Assembly (NCBI GenBank): GCA_002438505.1
Contig: DJPI01000059.1
Location: 1-12,358, forward strand
Length of the DNA: 12,358 nucleotides
Direction of reading: 5' to 3'
Origin: Ruminococcaceae bacterium UBA6416
Lineage (GTDB): Bacteria > Bacillota > Clostridia > Oscillospirales > Acutalibacteraceae
A program made the position numbers and the translations under genes. How positions within the stretch are numbered: position 1 is the stretch's first letter; the number at the start of each line of letters is the position of its first letter. Shown here in pieces: positions 7,254 through 12,358 of the stretch. Under the pieces are notes generated by a model that was given only the letters and a program-made list of their open reading frames with translations, did not search any database and was not told where the DNA came from.

Positions 7254-7282
7254 AATGGGTATTTGTGAGTGTTTTACCCGTT
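7254..7282 (+). promoter_or_regulatory. Hairpin in the tig leader next to the ribosome binding site
   Basis: AATGGGTA (7254-7261) pairs with TACCCGTT (7275-7282), eight pairs with one G-U, around a 13-base loop. It sits inside the predicted leader and ends three bases before the AAAGGAG at 7286-7292. There is no U tract, so it is not a terminator. It could stabilise the transcript or influence ribosome access. No known riboswitch or CIRCE pattern is seen. Confidence 0.5.
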
Positions 7283-7299
7283 AAAAAAGGAGTATTAAA

Positions 7300-8640
7300 A
7301 TGAGTCTCAAATCATCAACAAAAACAGACACCAATCTTTACACGCTTGAAGTTGAAATCAGTGCGGAGGATTTTGAAAACGCACAGGTTAAGGCTTTTAG
7401 CAAGCAGAAGAACCGTATCTCCCTTCCCGGTTTCCGCAAGGGTAAAGTCACAAGAAAGATGGCTGAAAACTTTTACGGCAAAGGCTTCCTTTATGAAGAA
7501 GCGCTTGACATCTGCTATCCTGATGCCGTTGAGGGCGCGATTAAGGAGGCCGGACTTGAGGTTGTCGGAACAAAAACGGCCGACATCAAGTCAATCGGTG
7601 AAGATGGCGTTTCGCTGTCCGTTGAAGTTTTTGTAAAACCCGAAGTTGAACTCAAGGCTTACAAAGAGCTCAAGGCAACAAAGAAAAAGGTTGAAGCAAC
7701 CGAGGAAGAAATTCAGAACAAAATCAACGAGCTTGTCGAAAGAAACGCAAGAATTGTTTCTGTTGACGACCGCGAAGTTCAGAACGGTGACATTGCTGTT
7801 ATCGACTTTGAGGGCTTTGTTGACGGAAAGGCTTTTGAAGGCGGCAAGGCTGAAGAATATGAACTCACAATCGGTTCCGGTTCATTCATTCCTGGCTTTG
7901 AAGAGCAAATTATCGGTCACAAGAGCGGTGATGAGTTTGACGTGAATGTTAAGTTCCCGTCAGAATACACTCCGGAACTTGCAGATAAGGACGCGGTTTT
8001 CAAAATCAAGCTTCATGAAATCAAGGTCAAAGAGCTTCCGGAAGTTGACGATGAATTTGCACAGGATGCTGCCGACTGCGATACTGTTGATGACCTCAAA
8101 AAGAGCATTGAGGACGAAATTAAAAAGCAGAAAGAAGAAGAAAACGAAAGAGAAATCAGAACTCAGCTTTTTGACAAGCTCGCCGAAAATGTTGTTGCCG
8201 AAATTCCGGATGTCATGATTGAAAACGAGCTTGACAATCAAATTAAGGATATTGATTACAGGCTTTCATCTCAGGGAATCGGCTTTGAAAATTACCTCAA
8301 GTATATGGGAATGACCGTTGAGCAATACAGAGAAAAAGCAAAGCCGGACGCTGAAAAGCAGGTTAAACTCCGCCTTGCTTTTGAAAAAATTGCTGAGCTT
8401 GAAAACATCGAAGTTTCTGACGAAGACATTGAAAAGGAATATGAAAAATTCGCTTCTCAGTATAAGATGGAGCTTGATCAGATTAAGCGCATCATTCCTG
8501 CCGAGGGACTTAAAAAAGATATGGCTATAGATAAAGCTATTGAACTTGTCAGGGAGAACGCAAAGGTTACAACGGCAAGAAAGCCCAGAGCAACCAAAGA
8601 AAAAGCGGAAGAAAAGGAAGAAGCGGCTGACGCCGAATAA
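7300..8640 (+). CDS. tig: Trigger factor (ribosome-associated chaperone)
   Basis: This ATP-independent chaperone and peptidyl-prolyl isomerase sits at the ribosomal exit tunnel and shelters nascent chains. The N-terminal ribosome-binding domain carries the signature GFRKGK (residues 44-49), which docks on protein L23. A central FKBP-type isomerase domain spans roughly 160-245, from NGDIAVIDFEGFVDG through SFIPGFEEQIIGHKSGDEFDV. The helical C-terminal substrate-cradle domain follows, with a Lys/Glu-rich helix around 268-285. The tail, from KPRATKEKAEEKEEAADAE, is acidic and low in complexity, as in several Firmicute homologues. At 446 residues it has the normal family length (about 430-450). 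AAAGGAG at 7286-7292 supports the ATG. It leads the tig-clpP-clpX block, a conserved order that pairs nascent-chain folding with protein degradation. Confidence 0.97.
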   Translation: MSLKSSTKTDTNLYTLEVEISAEDFENAQVKAFSKQKNRISLPGFRKGKVTRKMAENFYGKGFLYEEALDICYPDAVEGAIKEAGLEVVGTKTADIKSIGEDGVSLSVEVFVKPEVELKAYKELKATKKKVEATEEEIQNKINELVERNARIVSVDDREVQNGDIAVIDFEGFVDGKAFEGGKAEEYELTIGSGSFIPGFEEQIIGHKSGDEFDVNVKFPSEYTPELADKDAVFKIKLHEIKVKELPEVDDEFAQDAADCDTVDDLKKSIEDEIKKQKEEENEREIRTQLFDKLAENVVAEIPDVMIENELDNQIKDIDYRLSSQGIGFENYLKYMGMTVEQYREKAKPDAEKQVKLRLAFEKIAELENIEVSDEDIEKEYEKFASQYKMELDQIKRIIPAEGLKKDMAIDKAIELVRENAKVTTARKPRATKEKAEEKEEAADAE

Positions 8641-8687
8641 TTTTCTGATTAGCTTTCCTTTTGCTTTCCAACAATATTTAAACACCA

Positions 8688-8725
8688 CTCTTGCCAGCAC
8701 CTGCTGTTTGCTGTGCCGGCAAGAG
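8688..8725 (+). promoter_or_regulatory. Long hairpin in the tig-clpP gap
   Basis: CTCTTGCC (8688-8695) pairs with GGCAAGAG (8718-8725). Past one A-C mismatch, GCAC (8697-8700) pairs with GTGC (8713-8716), leaving a 12-base loop. The total is twelve Watson-Crick pairs. No T run follows (the next bases are CGCATAATATT), so it is not a canonical terminator. It may be a processing or stability element that sets the ratio of tig to clpPX message, or a partial terminator. The AAGGAGG of clpP begins 20 bases downstream. No CtsR-type heptad repeat is visible here. Confidence 0.6.
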
Positions 8726-8759
8726 CGCATAATATTCACATATTAAGGAGGCGTAATTT

Positions 8760-9341
8760 ATGGCATTGGTACCATATGTTATCGAACAAACAAACCGCGG
8801 CGAACGCCAGTATGATATTTATTCAAGGCTTTTGAATGACAGGATCATCGTGCTTTCCGATGAGGTTAATGACACAACTGCAAGTCTTGTTGTGGCTCAG
8901 CTCCTCTTTCTTGAAAGTCAGGATTCTGAGAAAGACATCAGTTTTTATATCAACAGCCCAGGTGGTGTTGTAACGGCAGGCCTTGCAATTTATGACACAA
9001 TGCAATACATCAAGTGTGATGTTTCAACAATCTGCATGGGTCTTGCGGCGAGCATGGGCGCGTTTCTTCTTTCCTCGGGAGCCAAGGGCAAAAGATATGC
9101 TCTTCCCAACAGCGAAATTATGATTCACCAGCCCTCCGGCGGCGCAAAGGGTCAGGCAACGGACATTAAAATTGTTGCCGATCAAATTCTTAAAACCAAG
9201 GAAAAGCTCAACAAAATTCTTGCCGAAAACACCGGCAAGCCCATTGATGTCATTGCACGCGACACTGAACGCGACAATTTCATGTTTGCCGAAGAAGCGC
9301 TTGAATACGGTCTTGTTGACAAAATTCTCTATAAAAGATAA
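8760..9341 (+). CDS. clpP: ATP-dependent Clp protease proteolytic subunit
   Basis: This serine peptidase forms the double-ring, 14-subunit proteolytic chamber that degrades proteins unfolded and delivered by ClpX or ClpC. The catalytic triad is complete: Ser98 in MGLAASMGAF, His123 in MIHQP and Asp172 in ERDNFM. YINSPGG (63-69) forms the substrate-strand and oxyanion region. LPNSEIMIHQPSGGAKGQATDI covers the handle helix entrance. The length of 193 residues is standard. The N-terminus VPYVIEQTNRGERQYDIYSRLL is the normal axial-loop region, with only a few residues likely to be removed by self-processing. AAGGAGG at 8745-8751 supports the start. It is flanked by tig and by clpX, which follows after 18 bases, so it is almost certainly translated from the same message as clpX. 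Confidence 0.98.
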   Translation: MALVPYVIEQTNRGERQYDIYSRLLNDRIIVLSDEVNDTTASLVVAQLLFLESQDSEKDISFYINSPGGVVTAGLAIYDTMQYIKCDVSTICMGLAASMGAFLLSSGAKGKRYALPNSEIMIHQPSGGAKGQATDIKIVADQILKTKEKLNKILAENTGKPIDVIARDTERDNFMFAEEALEYGLVDKILYKR

Positions 9342-9359
9342 CCGGAAGAGGTAAAGCCT

Positions 9360-10664
9360 ATGGCAAGAGTTGAAGAAAACAAAGATAAGCCGGTGCGCTG
9401 TTCATTTTGCGGAAAACTTCAAAGCGAGGTTGGAACTCTCATTGCCGGTCCCGGAGTTTATATTTGCGATGAATGCATTGACATTTGCCAGTCGATTATA
9501 AACGAAGCACCGGATGCAAAACGAAAAAAAGGCGATGAGGCCGACTTTTCCTCGTTGCCGAAGCCGCATGAAATCAAGTCTCGCCTTGATGAATATGTAA
9601 TCGGTCAGGATGAGGCTAAGCGTACGCTCAGCGTTGCGGTTTATAATCATTACAAGCGTATTTATTCTAAGAACAAGTCCGATGTTGAGGTTGCAAAAAG
9701 CAATATTTTAATGCTGGGTCCGACCGGCGTTGGAAAAACAATGCTTGCGCAAACACTCGCACGCATTCTTGACGTTCCGTTTGCCATTGCTGACGCGACA
9801 ACGCTCACCGAAGCGGGCTATGTTGGCGAGGATGTTGAAAATATTCTTCTGCGCCTTATTCAGGCGGCCGATTATGACGTTGAAAAAGCTGAGCACGGAA
9901 TTATATATGTTGATGAGATTGACAAAATCTCCAGAAAATCCGAAAGCACGTCTATCACACGAGACGTCAGCGGCGAGGGTGTTCAGCAGGCGCTTTTGAA
10001 AATTCTTGAAGGCACCGTTTCAAATGTTCCGCCCCAGGGAGGAAGAAAGCATCCTCAGCAGGAGTTCATTCAGATTGACACAACAAATATTCTTTTCATC
10101 TGCGCTGGCGCATTTGACGGAATTGAAAAGATTGTTGAAAAGCGTATGGGTAACTCCGGTCTCGGCTTTGGCGCAAAAATCAAGAGCAAGGAAGAAGTTG
10201 AGGCAAGCAGGCTCATGCAGCAGGTTGTGCACCATGACCTTGTGAAATACGGCCTCATTCCTGAACTTGTCGGACGTCTGCCGATTATCACAACGCTTAA
10301 TGCGCTTGACAAGGCCTCTCTTGTGCGCATAGTCACCGAACCGAAAAACGCACTTGTGAAGCAGTATAAATATATGTTCTCAATGGACGGAGTTGAACTT
10401 GAGTTCAACAATGATGCTCTTGAAGCGATTGCTGAAAAAACGCTTGAAACCAATACCGGAGCAAGAGGCCTCCGTTCGCAGTTTGAAAAGGTTTTGATGA
10501 AGTATATGTATGACGTCCCGTCTGAACCGGGAATTTCAAAGATTACCGTTACAAGAGACGTTGTTGAAGGAAAGGGAGAGCCTTTGTTTGAATATGGCGA
10601 GCGTACCGATGAAGCGAACGAGGCAAAAACAAACAGCTTTATCGCAAAACGACAAAAAGTGTGA
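9360..10664 (+). CDS. clpX: ATP-dependent Clp protease ATP-binding subunit ClpX
   Basis: This AAA+ unfoldase forms a hexamer that recognises tagged substrates such as ssrA-tagged chains, unfolds them, and threads them into ClpP. The N-terminal zinc-binding domain has four cysteines in two CxxC pairs (Cys14/Cys17 and Cys36/Cys39). The AAA+ module follows, with Walker A GPTGVGKT (residues 120-127), the pore loop GYVGED (153-158), Walker B GIIYVDEIDK (180-189), the GGRKHP loop, and the sensor-2 motif NTGARGLRS. The ClpP-docking loop reads LGF within GNSGLGFGAK, where many bacteria have IGF; this is a conservative change. The length of 434 residues is typical. GGAAGAGG at 9343-9350 serves as ribosome binding site, 18 bases after clpP. 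There is no terminator after its stop; the secG -35 box begins only eight bases later. Confidence 0.98.
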   Translation: MARVEENKDKPVRCSFCGKLQSEVGTLIAGPGVYICDECIDICQSIINEAPDAKRKKGDEADFSSLPKPHEIKSRLDEYVIGQDEAKRTLSVAVYNHYKRIYSKNKSDVEVAKSNILMLGPTGVGKTMLAQTLARILDVPFAIADATTLTEAGYVGEDVENILLRLIQAADYDVEKAEHGIIYVDEIDKISRKSESTSITRDVSGEGVQQALLKILEGTVSNVPPQGGRKHPQQEFIQIDTTNILFICAGAFDGIEKIVEKRMGNSGLGFGAKIKSKEEVEASRLMQQVVHHDLVKYGLIPELVGRLPIITTLNALDKASLVRIVTEPKNALVKQYKYMFSMDGVELEFNNDALEAIAEKTLETNTGARGLRSQFEKVLMKYMYDVPSEPGISKITVTRDVVEGKGEPLFEYGERTDEANEAKTNSFIAKRQKV

Positions 10665-10672
10665 AAATGCTA

Positions 10673-10702
10673 TTGACATTGATTGCCTGTTTGTGATAAA
10701 AT
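10673..10702 (+). promoter_or_regulatory. Promoter for secG
   Basis: A perfect TTGACA (10673-10678) is followed after 18 bases by TAAAAT (10697-10702), which is preceded by a TGA that gives an extended -10 context (10694-10696). It lies directly after the clpX stop codon. Some readthrough from clpX is still likely because no terminator separates them. Confidence 0.75.
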
Positions 10703-10733
10703 GTTTGAGCATAAAAATTGAGGAGGTTAAAAC

Positions 10734-10985
10734 ATGACTGCTCTTCAGTATATTCTGGCTATTGTTACAATAATTGTTTCCGTTATAATCATTGTTCTTG
10801 TTCTCTTCCAGGAAAGCAAGCAGGAAGGTCTTTCCGGTGCAATCGCCGGAGCGGCTGACAGCTTCTTTGGCAAGAACAAAGGCAGAACCATGGAAGCAAA
10901 GCTTGCTAAGTATACTAAGATCGCCGGAACAATTTTCTTTGTTCTTGCGCTTGTTTCGTCATTACTTGTTCTTTTCAAAATCTGA
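10734..10985 (+). CDS. secG: Preprotein translocase subunit SecG
   Basis: This small inner-membrane subunit of the SecYEG channel assists SecA-driven export. The 83-residue protein has the classic layout: a first transmembrane helix (about residues 4-24, LQYILAIVTIIVSVIIIVLV), the conserved LFQESKQEGLSGAIAGAADSFFGKNKGRTMEAKL loop (region 24-57), and a second hydrophobic helix (about 62-81) ending at the C-terminus. AGGAGG at 10721-10726 supports the start. It has its own promoter and strong terminator, so it is probably a single-gene unit. In many Firmicutes secG precedes rnr and smpB; here a TtcA-family gene follows instead, so that arrangement is not kept. Confidence 0.95.
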   Translation: MTALQYILAIVTIIVSVIIIVLVLFQESKQEGLSGAIAGAADSFFGKNKGRTMEAKLAKYTKIAGTIFFVLALVSSLLVLFKI

Positions 10986-11008
10986 CGGAATACCATTAGT
11001 TTGCAACC

Positions 11009-11043
11009 AAAGCTTCTCTCGCTCCAGGCGGGAGGAGCTTTTT
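11009..11043 (+). terminator. Strong Rho-independent terminator after secG
   Basis: AAAGCTTCTCTCGC (11009-11022) pairs along all 14 positions with GCGGGAGGAGCTTT (11028-11041), with two G-U pairs, around the loop TCCAG, and ends in five T residues (11039-11043). It isolates secG from the next gene. Confidence 0.93.
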
Positions 11044-11097
11044 GCGTCTGTATGATTAAGTAAGCATTGCCAGGGGGAAGCTTTTGTTTTTCCGGGG

Positions 11098-11126
11098 TTG
11101 TTTTCCGAACAAAAATAGTGTAGAAT
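11098..11126 (+). promoter_or_regulatory. Promoter for the TtcA-family gene
   Basis: TTGTTT (11098-11103), a 17-base spacer and TAGAAT (11121-11126) form a plausible housekeeping promoter. The start point near 11133 leaves a leader of about 48 bases, containing a small UUCG-loop hairpin (CGGCG/CACCG around 11142-11155) and AGGTGA before the ATG. Confidence 0.6.
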
Positions 11127-11180
11127 TATCTCTGTTTTACGGCGTTCGCACCGAAATATAATTTTAATGTAGGTGATCAA

Positions 11181-12017
11181 ATGGAAAAGCATATTGAAGT
11201 TGAACGGAGCATCATCAAAAAGTATCGCAAGGAAATCTGGAAGCGTTTTATTGCGGGTATTAATGAATATGAGATGATAAAGCCCGGTGATAAAATTGCT
11301 GTTTGCATTTCCGGCGGCAAGGATTCAATGCTTCTTGCAAAATGCATTCAACATCTCCAAAAGCACAGTGATTTTCCGTTTGAAGCCGAATACATGGTTC
11401 TTGACCCTGGATATACTAACGCAAATCGTGAAAAAATTATTTCAAACGCGAAGCTTTTGGATATACCTGTTAAAATCTTTGACGCAAAAATTTTTGACTA
11501 TGTTGTTGATATTGAAAATTCTCCATGCTATCTCTGTGCGCGGATGAGAAGGGGACATCTTTATAAAAACGCGCAGAGCCTTGGCTGCAACAAGATTGCC
11601 CTCGGCCATCATTTTGACGATGTCATTGAAACAACGCTGATGAGTATGCTTTATTCGGCCGAAATTAAGACAATGATGCCAAAGCTGCACAGCACTAACT
11701 TCGAGGGTATGGAACTTATCAGACCGCTTTATATGGTGCGTGAAAGCGATATTAAAGCATGGGTGAGATATAATCAACTTGAATTTCTTCAGTGCGCCTG
11801 CCGTTTTACGGAAGCGTGCAGCACTGCGGAACATGAGAACCTTTCCAAGCGCAAAGAAATGAAAGATCTGATTTCTCAGTTCAGAAAGACCAATTCCAAC
11901 ATAGAAATGAACATTTTCAGAAGCGTTCATAATGTGAATCTTGAAACCGTTATCGGATATCACAAGGGCGGCTTCAAATATAATTTTCTTGATGATTATG
12001 AAACGAAATCTGAATAA
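11181..12017 (+). CDS. ttcA: TtcA-family tRNA 2-thiocytidine synthesis protein
   Basis: This PP-loop ATPase is predicted to activate cytidine 32 of certain tRNAs by adenylation and replace its oxygen with sulfur, using an iron-sulfur cluster. The PP-loop SGGKDS is at residues 44-49. The block PCYLCARMRRGHLYKNAQ...KIALGHHFDDVIETTLMSMLYSAEIKTMMPKL (115-169) closely follows the E. coli TtcA pattern CSLCSRLRRG...LGHHRDD from memory. Cys116 and Cys119 are the expected first two cluster ligands. The third is probably Cys205 or Cys207 in LQCACRFTEAC, a Cys-rich stretch unlike the PCNLC of E. coli. The length of 278 residues is normal. AGGTGA about seven bases before the ATG is a modest ribosome binding site. 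It has its own promoter, and no clear terminator follows before the tRNA gene. Another PP-loop thiolase or TilS-like role is less likely because of the CxxC pair. Confidence 0.88.
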   Translation: MEKHIEVERSIIKKYRKEIWKRFIAGINEYEMIKPGDKIAVCISGGKDSMLLAKCIQHLQKHSDFPFEAEYMVLDPGYTNANREKIISNAKLLDIPVKIFDAKIFDYVVDIENSPCYLCARMRRGHLYKNAQSLGCNKIALGHHFDDVIETTLMSMLYSAEIKTMMPKLHSTNFEGMELIRPLYMVRESDIKAWVRYNQLEFLQCACRFTEACSTAEHENLSKRKEMKDLISQFRKTNSNIEMNIFRSVHNVNLETVIGYHKGGFKYNFLDDYETKSE

Positions 12018-12134
12018 CAACCGAACCGACACCATTACGCATTACAGATAGGTTTACAGGTTTTATAAAGAAAAATTGCTATATTTGATTTGCAATTTGG
12101 AGCGAAAAAAACTGTGGAAAATTTAGAAAAGCCC

Positions 12135-12163
12135 TTGACTTTTCTGCTTTATGTGTGTATAAT
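12135..12163 (+). promoter_or_regulatory. Promoter for tRNA-Gln
   Basis: TTGACT (12135-12140), a 17-base spacer and a perfect TATAAT (12158-12163) precede the tRNA by 38 bases. The start point should fall at about 12170, giving a leader of about 32 bases. Confidence 0.85.
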
Positions 12164-12170
12164 ACCTCTT

Positions 12171-12201
12171 GTTCTTGCAAAGAACAGATGTATGAATACA
12201 T
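12171..12201 (+). promoter_or_regulatory. Two leader hairpins abutting the tRNA 5' end
   Basis: GTTCTT (12171-12176) pairs with AAGAAC (12180-12185) around GCA. ATGTAT (12188-12193) is mirrored by ATACAT (12196-12201), ending exactly at the base before the mature tRNA. They fill the predicted leader and lie at the site where RNase P must cut. The two-base centre of the second means at least one pair must open in RNA. Confidence 0.5.
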
Positions 12202-12275
12202 AGAGGTATAGTGTAACGGTAACACTCCGGACTCTGACTCCGTCATTTAAGGTTCGAATCCTTATACCTCTGCCA
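12202..12275 (+). tRNA. tRNA-Gln (anticodon CUG)
   Basis: A full cloverleaf of 74 bases with encoded CCA. The acceptor stem AGAGGTA (12202-12208) pairs with TACCTCT (12265-12271), with discriminator G and then CCA. The D stem GTGT/ACAC (12211-12214, 12222-12225) holds a seven-base loop with GG. The anticodon loop CTCTGAC (12232-12238) places CTG at 12234-12236, reading CAG for glutamine. The T arm TAAGG/CCTTA holds TTCGAAT. Two oddities are seen: base 27 (C, 12227) faces base 43 (T, 12243) as a mismatch at the base of the anticodon stem, and the first pair is A1-U72, where bacterial tRNA-Gln usually has U1-A72. It has its own promoter and terminator. Confidence 0.95.
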
Positions 12276-12277
12276 GT

Positions 12278-12303
12278 AAAAGCAACCCTTTTGGGTTGCT
12301 TTT
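12278..12303 (+). terminator. Terminator of the tRNA-Gln unit
   Basis: AAAAGCAACCC (12278-12288) pairs perfectly with GGGTTGCTTTT (12293-12303) around TTTT, two bases after the CCA end. The AAAA at its left end would act as a U tract on the opposite strand, so it could work in both directions. The remaining 55 bases to the window end show no recognisable feature. Confidence 0.92.
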
Positions 12304-12358
12304 AATTTTGCTCTTTCTACCCCCCAACTATTTGAAGCCTAACCTCCCCGAAAATTAT

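Noticed and set aside
7181..8760. CIRCE or CtsR heat-shock operators around tig and clpP
   Set aside because: No TTAGCACTC-type inverted repeat and no GGTCAAA-type heptad repeat found by eye in the intergenic regions.
11442..12035. 197-codon open frame on the minus strand opposite the TtcA-family gene
   Set aside because: Antisense shadow of a gene with clear motifs; no ribosome binding site or recognisable domain.
12073..12098. AAATTGC/GCAATTT hairpin after the TtcA-family gene
   Set aside because: Seven weak pairs with a 12-base loop and no T run on the plus strand, so not a convincing terminator for that gene.
1..12358. CRISPR array, toxin-antitoxin pair, phage defence genes or rRNA
   Set aside because: No regularly spaced repeats, no cognate gene families and no rRNA sequence seen; apart from the IS the content is housekeeping.

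Overview
This window looks like a chromosomal segment of a moderately low-GC anaerobic Firmicute of the class Clostridia, perhaps a gut Oscillospirales/Ruminococcaceae relative. The evidence is the tig-clpP-clpX order, a short (446-residue) Firmicute-type glucose-6-phosphate isomerase, strong AGGAGG-type ribosome binding sites, and consensus TTGACA/TATAAT promoters. The genus cannot be fixed from the sequence alone. Every gene called lies on the plus strand, and no gap between genes exceeds 300 bases.

Left edge (1-924): the 3' part of an IS481-like insertion sequence, namely a DDE transposase whose start lies outside the window, followed by a probable right terminus. About 35 bases beyond that end a clean promoter drives pgi (1029-2369). 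Pgi is followed by a small, poorly characterised P-loop protein (2429-2845) and a strong terminator (2860-2888).

Middle (2929-7180): rnhB (RNase HII), yraN (UPF0102 nuclease-fold protein) and an M19-type dipeptidase overlap end to start and should be translationally coupled. Next are thrC (threonine synthase) with its own near-consensus promoter, a terminator-like hairpin, and a COG1768-like metallophosphoesterase.

Proteostasis block (7227-10664): an extended -10 promoter and a leader hairpin precede tig (trigger factor). A large hairpin without a U tract separates tig from clpP, and clpX follows 18 bases later. Together these make a ribosome-associated folding factor and a complete ClpXP protease.

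Right side (10673-12303): secG has its own promoter and a 14-bp-stem terminator. A TtcA-family tRNA-thiolation protein follows with its own promoter. Last is a single tRNA-Gln(CUG) transcription unit, complete with promoter, leader hairpins, encoded CCA and terminator. The last 55 bases show nothing recognisable.

The window is mostly ordinary core genome, and no convincing undescribed multi-gene system was found. The items most worth a second look are the uncharacterised P-loop protein, the tig leader hairpin, the tig-clpP hairpin, and the unusual features of the tRNA-Gln.
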